Shown here in pieces: positions 1 through 5,900 of a DNA stretch of 7,858 nt. Under the pieces are notes generated by a model. The model saw only the letters and a list, made by a program, of their open reading frames with translations. It ran no database searches and was not told the DNA's origin. Source of the stretch: an uncultured Eubacteriales bacterium. Its GTDB lineage: Bacteria; Bacillota; Clostridia; Oscillospirales; CAG-272. Made by a program: the position numbers and the translations under genes. Where the stretch lies: positions 1-7,858 of the forward strand of contig CAKRZR010000031.1 of NCBI GenBank assembly GCA_934433485.1, written 5' to 3'. Positions within the stretch are counted from its first letter, which is position 1, and each line of letters begins with the position of its first letter.

Positions 1-7
1 CAAAATA

Positions 8-154
8 CCTTATACCCCCACAGAAGCGATGTGGTATTCCCCATTGGTGAAGCCAATATAAACGGCATAACCAAAACATAATTCCTTATACCCCCCACAG
101 AAGCAATCCGATATCCCCCATTGGTGAAGCCAATAAAAACGCCAAAGGCAAAAC
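8..154. repeat. Two-copy tandem direct repeat, ~77-bp unit
   Basis: Two imperfect head-to-tail copies begin at about 8 and 84. Both contain CCTTATACCCCC, ACAGAAGC and CCATTGGTGAAGCCAAT, with offsets of 76-77 bp; the middle parts differ by several substitutions. Each copy carries the small inverted repeat ATTGG-TGAAG-CCAAT (43-57 and 120-134), which could form a 5-bp hairpin. No convincing gene covers it: the only overlapping long frame is on the - strand, starts at a GTG inside the groES promoter and has no ribosome binding site. The array may continue beyond the left edge, so the true copy number is unknown. Confidence 0.75.
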
Positions 155-163
155 GCAGCCCCC

Positions 164-172
164 TTAGCACTC
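164..172 (+). promoter_or_regulatory. Orphan CIRCE half-site
   Basis: TTAGCACTC is identical to the left arm of the CIRCE operator found 120 bp downstream. No matching right arm (GAGTGCTAA) follows at the 9-bp spacing; a GC palindrome, CCGCCGCGGCGG (175-186), comes next instead. HrcA normally needs both arms, so this may be a decayed operator, a weak auxiliary site or a coincidence. Confidence 0.3.
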
Positions 173-241
173 CCCCGCCGCGGCGGACAACTTCTTCGCA
201 GAGAAAAATTGTTAACAAAGTGTAAACTCTCCAAAAAGCTC

Positions 242-270
242 TTGATTTTTCGCACGCAGTGGGGTACAAT
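242..270 (+). promoter_or_regulatory. Sigma-A promoter of groESL
   Basis: A -35 box TTGATT (242-247) and a -10 box TACAAT (265-270) are separated by exactly 17 bp. Transcription would start near 276-278, just before the CIRCE operator. This gives a 5' leader of about 117 nt before groES. The leader also holds an imperfect hairpin at 315-343 (ACGGT/ACCGT enclosing CGGC/GCCG). Confidence 0.85.
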
Positions 271-283
271 AAAGGCGCAAAGG

Positions 284-310
284 TTAGCACTCAGATAAAA
301 CGAGTGCTAA
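284..310 (+). promoter_or_regulatory. CIRCE operator (HrcA binding site)
   Basis: A perfect inverted repeat, TTAGCACTC - 9 nt - GAGTGCTAA, matches the CIRCE consensus at every position. It begins a few bases after the predicted start of transcription. By established knowledge of this element, HrcA binds it and represses groESL until heat stress or chaperonin shortage releases the repressor. hrcA is not in the window. Confidence 0.97.
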
Positions 311-393
311 GTCAACGGTACGGCAAAAAGCGCCGGAAACCGTCCCCTTTCCCACACAAGAAAATTTGTTACGTGTATATAGGAGGCATCATT

Positions 394-681
394 ATGACAC
401 TCAAACCCCTTGCTGACAGAGTCGTTGTGAAGGCTGTCGAAGCTGAAGAAACCACCAAGACCGGTATCGTCCTGCCCGGCACCGCAAAGGAAAAGCCGCA
501 GGTAGCGGAAGTCATCGCGGTAGGTCCCGGCGGCATGGTAGACGGTAAGGAAGTCACCATGACCGTGAAGGTAGGCGACCGCGTCATCACCAGCAAGTAC
601 GCAGGCACCGAGGTCAAGTGCGACGGCGTGGAATACAACGTAGTCCGCCAGAACGACATCCTCGCCATCGTAGAGGACTAA
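394..681 (+). CDS. groES: Co-chaperonin GroES (Hsp10)
   Basis: GroES is the heptameric lid that closes the GroEL folding chamber in the cytoplasm. The 95-residue protein has the usual family length. It opens with the conserved LKPLADRVVVK strand and has a mobile loop at about residues 17-35 containing the G-I-V-L segment (24-27) that docks on GroEL. It also has the mid-protein VGPGG turn and a VKVGDRV motif, and ends in NDILAIVED. The ATG at 394 is chosen because AGGAGG (381-386) lies 7 nt upstream and the family N-terminus starts there. An upstream in-frame start at 259 is excluded because it would translate across the promoter start point and CIRCE. The gene is first in the CIRCE-controlled unit, followed by groEL after an unusually long gap. 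Confidence 0.98.
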   Translation: MTLKPLADRVVVKAVEAEETTKTGIVLPGTAKEKPQVAEVIAVGPGGMVDGKEVTMTVKVGDRVITSKYAGTEVKCDGVEYNVVRQNDILAIVED

Positions 682-878
682 GGCAACAAAACAAGCAGAC
701 ATTCACCGGGATCCAGGGGATAACAAGCAGTAAGACACATACACTGCCAATCCATCAAGGGAACCGCAAAACAAAAAGCCCAGTCAAATAAACGGAAGCA
801 ATCGCAAACCGTAGTGTGCGGATCACATCGTGAGCCGCTCGCGAACGATACCCGTCGGGCTAAGGACGGAACAATATT

Positions 879-918
879 GGTGAGCAGATGGACTTGCACA
901 AACAAAATCCATCTCACC
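879..918 (+). other. Bulged hairpin in groES-groEL spacer
   Basis: GGTGAG and AGATGGA on the 5' side pair with TCCATCT and CACC on the 3' side. This gives about 11 base pairs with a 3-nt bulge and a 15-nt A-rich loop. There is no T-run after it, so it is not a standard terminator. A role in mRNA processing or stability between the two cistrons is conceivable but inferred only. Confidence 0.4.
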
Positions 919-927
919 ATCCCCCTA

Positions 928-961
928 ATAAAAGTTTTTGCCAGGCTTTTTTCAAAAAGCC
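928..961 (+). repeat. Dispersed hairpin repeat, copy 1
   Basis: The segments in order are ATAAAAG, then TTTTTG (935-940), CCAGG, CTTTTTT (946-952) and CAAAAAGCC (953-961). The last segment can pair with GGCTTTTT just before it, or with the upstream TTTTTG. It is followed by GCGTTCCCC (962-970), a tail shared with the inverted copy at 3367-3428. The other copies are at 3396-3428 (- strand) and 7624-7659 (+). Confidence 0.85.
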
Positions 962-1014
962 GCGTTCCCCTGCCCCCAGCATCCCCCCACATATAGAATA
1001 AGGAGCATATCATT

Positions 1015-2652
1015 ATGGCAAAGAATATCGTATACGGCGTAGACGCCAGAAACGCGCTGATCGCGGGCGTAGATAAACTTGCGAATACTGTAAAGATCAC
1101 CATGGGCCCGAAGGGCAGAAACGTAGTGCTCGATAAGAAGTACGGCACTCCGCTGATCACCAACGACGGCGTTACCATCGCGAAGGAAATCGAGCTGGAG
1201 GACGCAAGCGAGAACATGGGCGCGCAGCTCATCCGCGAAGTCGCATCCAAGACGAACGACGCAGCCGGCGACGGCACCACCACCGCTACCCTGCTCGCAC
1301 AGTCCTTCATCCACGAGGGCATGAAGAACGTCGCAGCCGGCGCAAACCCGATGGTCATCCGTAAGGGCATCCAGAAGGCAGTGGATAAGGCGGTTGCCGC
1401 GCTGAAGGCAAACTCCAAGGCTGTATCCGGCAAGGAAGACATCGCCCGCGTCGGCACCGTTTCCTCCGGCGACGAAGTGATCGGCACCCTCATCGCGGAC
1501 GCTATGGAAAAGGTCACCTCCGACGGCGTTATCACCGTTGAGGAATCCAAGTCCGCGGAAACCTACAGCGAAGTCGTGGAAGGCATGCAGTTCGACAGAG
1601 GCTACCTGTCCCCGTACATGGCTACCGATACCGACAAGATGGAAGCCGTTCTCGACGACGCGCTCGTGCTCATCACCGACAAGAAGATCTCCAACGTGCA
1701 GGACATCCTCCCGCTGCTGGAGCAGATCGTACAGGCAGGCAAGAAGCTGCTCATCATCGCTGAGGACGTAGAAGGCGAAGCGCTCACCACCCTCGTTCTG
1801 AACAAGCTCCGCGGCACCTTCACCTGCGCGGCAGTCAAGGCTCCGGGCTTTGGCGACAGAAGAAAGGAAATGCTCCGCGACATCGCCATCCTCACCGGCG
1901 GTCAGGTGATCTGCGACGAGCTGGGTCTCGACCTCAAGGAAGCCACCATCGATCAGCTCGGTCAGGCACGCCAGGTCAAGGTCAACAAGGACAACACCAT
2001 CATCGTGGGCGGTCACGGCGACAAAGACGAGATCGCGGCGCGTATCTCCCAGATCAAGTCCGCCATCGAGGTCACCACGTCCGATTTCGATCGCGAGAAG
2101 CTGCAGGAAAGACTCGCTAAGCTGTCCGGCGGCGTAGCCGTTATCAAGGTCGGCGCGGCTACCGAGACCGAAATGAAGGAAAAGAAGCTCCGCATCGAGG
2201 ACGCTCTGAACGCAACCCGCGCGGCTGTCGAAGAGGGCATCGTTCCCGGCGGCGGCACTGCCTATATCAACATCATCGACGAAGTGGCTAAGCTCATCGA
2301 CACCACCGAGGGCGACGAAAAGATCGGTGTCCGCATCGTAGTCAAGGCGCTGGAAGCTCCGGTTCGCCAGATCGCGGAAAACGCCGGCTTTGAAGGCTCC
2401 GTCATCGTTGACAAGATCGTGTCCTCCGGCAAGAAGGGCTACGGCTTCGACGCGTACAACGAAACCTACTGCGACATGGTCGAAAAGGGCATCGTTGACC
2501 CGACCAAGGTTGCACGTTCCGCTCTCCAGAACGCCGCATCCGTTGCAGCTACCGTTCTCACCACCGAAGCACTCGTTGTGAGCATCCCCGAGGAAACGCC
2601 GGCTGCTCCCGCTGGCGGCGGCATGGGCGGCGGTATGGGCGGCATGTATTGA
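1015..2652 (+). CDS. groEL: Chaperonin GroEL (Hsp60)
   Basis: GroEL is the ATP-driven double-ring chaperonin that folds cytoplasmic proteins together with GroES. The protein is 545 residues, the normal length, and collinear with the family. The equatorial ATP site includes the TMGPKGRNV segment (29-37), the NDGVTIAKEIEL segment (50-61) and the GDGTTTAT nucleotide-binding motif (85-92), with the D86 position known to contact metal/ATP. The catalytic aspartate of the IEDALNATRAAVEEG segment is D396, followed by a VPGGG turn. The C-terminus is the Gly-Gly-Met-rich tail GGGMGGGMGGMY. The ATG is preceded by AGGAG (1001-1005) at 9 nt. Codon use is strongly biased towards AAG, ATC, CTC and GTC, as expected for a highly expressed gene. 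It shares the CIRCE-controlled promoter with groES and ends before a terminator at 2695. Confidence 0.98.
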   Translation: MAKNIVYGVDARNALIAGVDKLANTVKITMGPKGRNVVLDKKYGTPLITNDGVTIAKEIELEDASENMGAQLIREVASKTNDAAGDGTTTATLLAQSFIHEGMKNVAAGANPMVIRKGIQKAVDKAVAALKANSKAVSGKEDIARVGTVSSGDEVIGTLIADAMEKVTSDGVITVEESKSAETYSEVVEGMQFDRGYLSPYMATDTDKMEAVLDDALVLITDKKISNVQDILPLLEQIVQAGKKLLIIAEDVEGEALTTLVLNKLRGTFTCAAVKAPGFGDRRKEMLRDIAILTGGQVICDELGLDLKEATIDQLGQARQVKVNKDNTIIVGGHGDKDEIAARISQIKSAIEVTTSDFDREKLQERLAKLSGGVAVIKVGAATETEMKEKKLRIEDALNATRAAVEEGIVPGGGTAYINIIDEVAKLIDTTEGDEKIGVRIVVKALEAPVRQIAENAGFEGSVIVDKIVSSGKKGYGFDAYNETYCDMVEKGIVDPTKVARSALQNAASVAATVLTTEALVVSIPEETPAAPAGGGMGGGMGGMY

Positions 2653-2694
2653 TCCCCGGATCCGCGCGATTCCAAACAGCACAATCATCCATTC

Positions 2695-2732
2695 GGAAGC
2701 TGCTCCACCATACGTGGGGTGGCTTCCTTTTT
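2695..2732 (+). terminator. Intrinsic terminator of groESL
   Basis: GGAAGC (2695-2700) pairs with GCTTCC (2722-2727), with further pairing possible inside (CACC/GGTG). Five T's (2728-2732) follow directly. It lies 43 nt after the groEL stop codon. The next gene has its own promoter, so the chaperonin unit ends here. Confidence 0.85.
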
Positions 2733-2844
2733 CTATGGCACATGGGCAATCGGGCAAACGGGATGAACGAATCCACGGCAGCACATGGCTTTTTGGGTGT
2801 CAAAACGACCGGAAAGCAAAGTCTCTTCAATTTTGGGGAAGTCC

Positions 2845-2873
2845 TTGCCCGGCAATGGATTTTATGGTATAAT
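2845..2873 (+). promoter_or_regulatory. Sigma-A promoter of the thioesterase gene
   Basis: A -35 box TTGCCC (2845-2850) and a perfect -10 box TATAAT (2868-2873) are 17 bp apart. Transcription would start near 2880, giving a leader of about 25 nt. No operator-like repeat is visible. The stretch 2733-2844 before it holds no gene or clear signal. Confidence 0.85.
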
Positions 2874-2904
2874 ACTCTCCGGAATAACAAGGAGCAAGTG
2901 AGGT

Positions 2905-3366
2905 ATGATTATGCAGCCCAAGCATCCGCGCGAATCGCGCACAGAGCAGGTACAGATTCTGATGTTCGACACCATGAACGGCTACAGCCGCTTATTTGGC
3001 GGCAAGCTGATGGAATGGATCGACGTAGTGGCGGCGGTTGTCGCGCGGCGGCACAGCGGCTGCAATGTCACAACGGCGGCGGTCGATTCGCTTGTATTTC
3101 TCCGTCCGGCGCACGTGAACGACACGATCATTCTGGAAGGCACGATCACCTACGCGGGCCGCACGTCCATGGAGGTCCGCGTGCGCACCTACTGCGAAGC
3201 CCTGTCCGGTGCGCGCGAGCGGATCAACGAGGCGTATCTGGTGCTCGTAGCCATTGACGACAACGAACGCCCGATCCCTGTTCCGCCCGTTCTCCCCGAA
3301 ACCGACGAGGAAAAAGCCGCCTACGAAGCCGCGATCCGCCGCCGGGAACTACGCCGCAGTCGATAA
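2905..3366 (+). CDS. Acyl-CoA thioesterase, YkhA/YciA-type hotdog fold
   Basis: This is a predicted cytoplasmic enzyme hydrolysing acyl-CoA to free acid and CoA. It has 153 residues, one hotdog domain and no signal peptide. The family pattern is clear: N25-G26 followed by LFGGKLMEWID with D40 on the long helix, the T-T-A-A-V-D block (56-61), the FLRP loop, GRTSMEV near residue 90, the AYLVLVAID strand and the PIPVPPVLPET stretch. In characterised bacterial YciA/YkhA-type thioesterases the corresponding Asn and Asp are active-site residues. The C-terminal tail is charged (ELRRSR). The preferred acyl chain cannot be told from sequence. AAGGAG (2889-2894) lies 10 nt before the chosen ATG; an in-frame ATG at 2911 with GAGG (2900-2903) at 7 nt is an alternative giving 151 residues. 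It appears to be monocistronic; the next gene is 183 bp away. Confidence 0.9.
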   Translation: MIMQPKHPRESRTEQVQILMFDTMNGYSRLFGGKLMEWIDVVAAVVARRHSGCNVTTAAVDSLVFLRPAHVNDTIILEGTITYAGRTSMEVRVRTYCEALSGARERINEAYLVLVAIDDNERPIPVPPVLPETDEEKAAYEAAIRRRELRRSR

Positions 3367-3428
3367 GGGGAACGCGGGGAACGGGGAACGGGGACGCTTC
3401 TTGAAAGAAGCTTGGCAAGAACTTTTAT
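3367..3428 (-). repeat. Dispersed hairpin repeat, copy 3, with GTTCCCC tail
   Basis: Read on the - strand from 3428, the order is ATAAAAG, TTCTTG, CCAAG, CTTCTTT and CAAGAAGC (ending at 3396), the same layout as the copies at 928 and 7624. The tail 3395-3367 contains four GTTCCCC-like heptamers (on the + strand GGGGAAC at 3367, 3376 and 3383, plus GGGGAC at 3390). It ends at the base after the thioesterase stop codon. A TTG within it could start a longer frame into the glycosidase gene, but there is no ribosome binding site. Confidence 0.8.
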
Positions 3429-3549
3429 AAAAAAGATTGGATTTTGTTTGTGCGGGATCTGGTATTTCCCGGTTTGGACAATCTTTTCGCCCCTTTTCTC
3501 TGTCGTTTTGTGTTTCCTACAATCATCTTATCTTCATGGAGGTCAACCT

Positions 3550-5523
3550 ATGCCACAATGGATCACGGACGCTGCGTTTGCATCCCGTATGCCGCGAAAC
3601 GTCTTTCACCGGCAGCTGGAGCCGATCGATCTGCCCGCGGATCCTCTCGCGAACGCGCACATTCTTTTCCGCCGCCGCTTCTCCCTCACCGCACTGCCGG
3701 AGAAAGCCGTATTGCGGATCACGGCGGACGACTACTACAAGCTCTACATAAACGGCGTCTTTGTCGGACAGGGACCGGCGCCCGGCTATCCGACGTCGTA
3801 CCGATACAACACCATCGATGTTCTGCCGTATCTGCGCACCGGTGAGAACGTGATCGCCGTCCACACGTATTACCAGGGGCTGATCAACCGGGTATGGGTC
3901 AGCGGCGACTACCGGCACGGGCTATGGTGCGATCTCACCTGTGACGGGCAGCCGGTTCTGGAAAGCGACAGCTCGTTTCGGACCCACCGGCACACCGGCT
4001 ATACGGCGACGGGTAAAGTGGGCTACGACACGCAGTTTTTGGAGACATACGATTCCCGCGCCGCCGAGGTCGGATTCGCCGCCCCCGCCTTTGACGACAG
4101 CGAATGGGAGCATGCGTCGATCCGGGAGCACGCGGACTATACCCTCATCCCGCAGGAGACGAAGATGCTCGCCTTTGAGACGATCGCGCCCGTGGTACAG
4201 GAAGTGCACGGGAACGTGGTATTCGTGGATTTTGGCAGCACCTACGTCGGGTATCTCACGGCAACGGCGGTCGGCGCCCCCGGCGACACAGTGGAGATCC
4301 GCTGCGGGCAGGAGCTATCCGAGGACGGCACGGTACGCCACAAGCTGCGCGCGAACTGCGACTACGTGGAGAACTGGATCCTCTCCGGCGGCAGCGACAG
4401 GCTCGACTGGTTCGATTTCAAGTCGTTCCGGTACGCGGAGCTGGTGCTGCCGGCGGGTGTAACCGTCTCGGACATCCGTCTGATCACGCGCCATTATCCC
4501 TTTACGCTGGCGGCGGAACTGGCTCCTGCGTTCGCGGGGGACGAAGATTTGCGCCACATCTGGGATCTATGCGTCCACACGTTACAGTACGGCGTACAGG
4601 AGGTCATCCAGGACTGCATGGAGCGCGAAAAGGGCTTTTATGTCGGCGACGGCTGCTACACGGCGTACGCGCACATGCAGTTGACCGGGGACGACACCAT
4701 CGTCCGCAAGCTCATCGACGACGCGTTCCGCTCCACGTTCATCACGCCGGGCTTGGTGACGTGTCTGGACTGCGCCATGATGCAGGAGATCGCCGAATAC
4801 CCGCTGATGCTCCTGTCCCTGATGCGCTGGCACGCGGAGAAAACGGGGGATCTCGCGTATCTGGCGTCCCACTTTGACGAGGCATGCGCGCTGCTGGACG
4901 TATACCGCCGCGATTACGAGCGGGACGGACTGCTCTCGCATCTTGACAAATGGTGCGTCGTGGAATGGCCGAAGAATTTTCAGGACGGCTACGATATCGA
5001 TATCCGCGAGGGGAAGATCTGCGAACCGGCGCATGTGTCCCTGAACGCGTACTACATCGAAGCGATCCGGAACGCGAACGCGATGGCGCGCCTCCTTGGC
5101 AGACCGGCATACCGGGACGATACCCCGCTTGTCGACGCCTTTTACCGCGCCTTCTACATGCCCGAGGCGCACAGCTTCCGCGACGGCGTGGGCACGGACC
5201 ACTCCAGCTTCATCGCGAACACAATGGCGTACGCCTACGGTCTTGTCCCCGACGAGGGATTCCGTGAGACGTACCTCTCAACCTACGACCGGCGCGGCGT
5301 GTCCGAGCTGTCCCTGTTCTGCACGTTCCCGATCCTGTACCGCTTCCGTCTGGACGGCGATACGGAGAGACTGCGCGCGTCGCTGAAAAATCCGGGCGCG
5401 TGGCTGCGGATGCTGCGCGAAGGCGCGACGACGACATTCGAGGGCTGGGGCAGGGACACGAAATGGAACACCTCCCTCTTCCACCTCACCATGGCGTACG
5501 CCGCGGTCTTTCTCGCAAAATGA
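3550..5523 (+). CDS. Six-hairpin glycosidase, alpha-L-rhamnosidase (GH78)-like
   Basis: This is a likely inverting glycosidase acting on terminal alpha-L-rhamnose or a similar sugar. It has 657 residues. Residues ~30-110 form a beta-sandwich of the rhamnosidase N-terminal type (ADDYYKLYINGVFVGQGP, then DVLPYLRTGENVIAV). Residues ~222-320 match the Bac_rhamnosid beta domain (VDFGSTYVGYLTA, GDTVEIRCGQEL, DWFDFKSFRYAEL). The (alpha/alpha)6 barrel follows. Its signature DCMEREKGFYVGDG (355-368) replaces the usual D-x-P-x-R-x-E-R-x-W-x-G-D; E360 is the best candidate general acid. TTTFEGWG with E631 fits the general-base site. The protein ends just after the barrel, without the usual C-terminal beta domain. 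No signal peptide or membrane segment is present from this start, suggesting action on imported oligosaccharides. The start has GGAGG (3538-3542) at 7 nt. A weak TACAAT at 3518-3523 may be its -10 box. Substrate is uncertain; the fold is well supported. Confidence 0.8.
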   Translation: MPQWITDAAFASRMPRNVFHRQLEPIDLPADPLANAHILFRRRFSLTALPEKAVLRITADDYYKLYINGVFVGQGPAPGYPTSYRYNTIDVLPYLRTGENVIAVHTYYQGLINRVWVSGDYRHGLWCDLTCDGQPVLESDSSFRTHRHTGYTATGKVGYDTQFLETYDSRAAEVGFAAPAFDDSEWEHASIREHADYTLIPQETKMLAFETIAPVVQEVHGNVVFVDFGSTYVGYLTATAVGAPGDTVEIRCGQELSEDGTVRHKLRANCDYVENWILSGGSDRLDWFDFKSFRYAELVLPAGVTVSDIRLITRHYPFTLAAELAPAFAGDEDLRHIWDLCVHTLQYGVQEVIQDCMEREKGFYVGDGCYTAYAHMQLTGDDTIVRKLIDDAFRSTFITPGLVTCLDCAMMQEIAEYPLMLLSLMRWHAEKTGDLAYLASHFDEACALLDVYRRDYERDGLLSHLDKWCVVEWPKNFQDGYDIDIREGKICEPAHVSLNAYYIEAIRNANAMARLLGRPAYRDDTPLVDAFYRAFYMPEAHSFRDGVGTDHSSFIANTMAYAYGLVPDEGFRETYLSTYDRRGVSELSLFCTFPILYRFRLDGDTERLRASLKNPGAWLRMLREGATTTFEGWGRDTKWNTSLFHLTMAYAAVFLAK

Positions 5524-5599
5524 GGAGTTCGGTGCAGAATGACGGTGTGTCCGCCGAAATTTCATGCGCGTTTCGTGAATAAAAATGCGGAATTTGCTG

Positions 5600-5628
5600 T
5601 TGACAACGGTCGAAACCTGTGTTATAAT
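5600..5628 (+). promoter_or_regulatory. Consensus sigma-A promoter of the dapAB unit
   Basis: A perfect -35 box TTGACA (5600-5605) and a perfect -10 box TATAAT (5623-5628) are 17 bp apart. The start site falls near 5634-5636, just before the riboswitch. Such a strong promoter fits control by attenuation rather than by initiation. Confidence 0.95.
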
Positions 5629-5635
5629 ACATACA

Positions 5636-5870
5636 ACAGATAGAGGCGCACCCTATAAGAGTACCGCACCGAGAAAGGCAGCCAATGCCGTGCGGGAAAG
5701 GCGTGGGTGCCGAAGCGAATACCGTGGCGGGTATTCTGGCTGGCAATGCGGATAAGATCCGTCTTGTTGTCGCAGAAATGCGGAGAGCTATCCAGGGGAT
5801 CACGCACCTTTTTTCCCGATTTCACCCATGAGAGATAGCTGCACTCTACCGCGGCTGTCTCTTTTTTGTT
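5636..5870 (+). promoter_or_regulatory. Lysine riboswitch (L box) with attenuator
   Basis: The leader has the L-box landmarks in order: AGAGGCGC (5642), AAGAGTA (5657-5663), GGGAAAGG (5694), GTGCCGAAGC (5707-5716), CTGGC (5736-5740) and GAGAGCTATC (5783-5792). P1 is GATAG (5639-5643) with CTATC (5788-5792). The P2 arm includes CCGCAC/GTGCGG, and P3 is GAATACC/GGTATTC (5717-5736). The P2 loop GCCA (5681-5684) can kiss the P3 loop TGGC (5725-5728). P5 is CGCA-GAAA-TGCG. The 3' strand of P1, AGCTATC (5786-5792), is also complementary to GATAGCT (5834-5840) in the terminator stem. The inferred switch is standard: lysine stabilises P1 and frees the terminator, while without lysine the antiterminator forms and dapAB is transcribed. 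Confidence 0.95.
5831..5867 (+). terminator. Riboswitch-controlled attenuator terminator
   Basis: AGAGATAGCTGC (5831-5842) pairs with GCGGCTGTCTCT (5851-5862) over 12 bp with two G-U pairs and an 8-nt loop. A run of six T's (5862-5867) follows. The 5' arm overlaps the segment that can pair with the riboswitch P1 strand. dapA starts 33 nt after the T-run. Confidence 0.93.
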
Positions 5871-5900
5871 TCCGTCAACCCAAATTCTGGAGGTCATCGT

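Larger units (their letters stand above)
682..1014 (+). other. Long groES-groEL intercistronic region
   Basis: The 333 bp between groES and groEL contain no gene I can support. A GTG-initiated 60-codon frame at 814-996 lacks a ribosome binding site and reads through the dispersed repeat. The region contains a hairpin at 818-838 (GCGG-TCAC/GTGA-CCGC around ATC, one mismatch), a bulged hairpin at 879-918, the dispersed repeat at 928-961 and a pyrimidine-rich stretch with C-runs (962-989). I see no convincing second promoter and no terminator with a T-run. groEL is therefore presumably transcribed from the groES promoter. The groEL ribosome binding site AGGAG is at 1001-1005. Confidence 0.6.

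Noticed and set aside
8..154. A possible CRISPR array at the left edge
   Set aside because: There are only two long, imperfect units with no constant repeat and unique spacer pattern, and no cas genes nearby.
10..255. An 81-codon - strand frame at the left edge
   Set aside because: It begins at a GTG within the groES promoter, lacks a ribosome binding site and mostly reads through the tandem repeat in shifting frames.
814..996. A 60-codon frame between groES and groEL
   Set aside because: It has a GTG start, no Shine-Dalgarno sequence and no recognisable protein motif, and its second half is a translation of the repeat and C-runs.
952..2784. A very long (610-codon) - strand open frame antisense to groEL
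   Set aside because: It mirrors the codon bias of groEL (few stops arise on the opposite strand), has no family resemblance and extends through the spacer repeat.
3412..3549. A 46-codon in-frame extension of the glycosidase from a TTG, with a basic start and a hydrophobic stretch that looks like a signal peptide
   Set aside because: It starts inside the dispersed repeat and has no ribosome binding site, while the ATG at 3550 has GGAGG at 7 nt. The hydrophobicity comes from the T-rich leader.
5552..5590. A possible terminator after the glycosidase gene (TTCATG...CGTGAA followed by an A-rich stretch)
   Set aside because: The stem is only 6 bp with one wobble pair and there is no T-run on the + strand.
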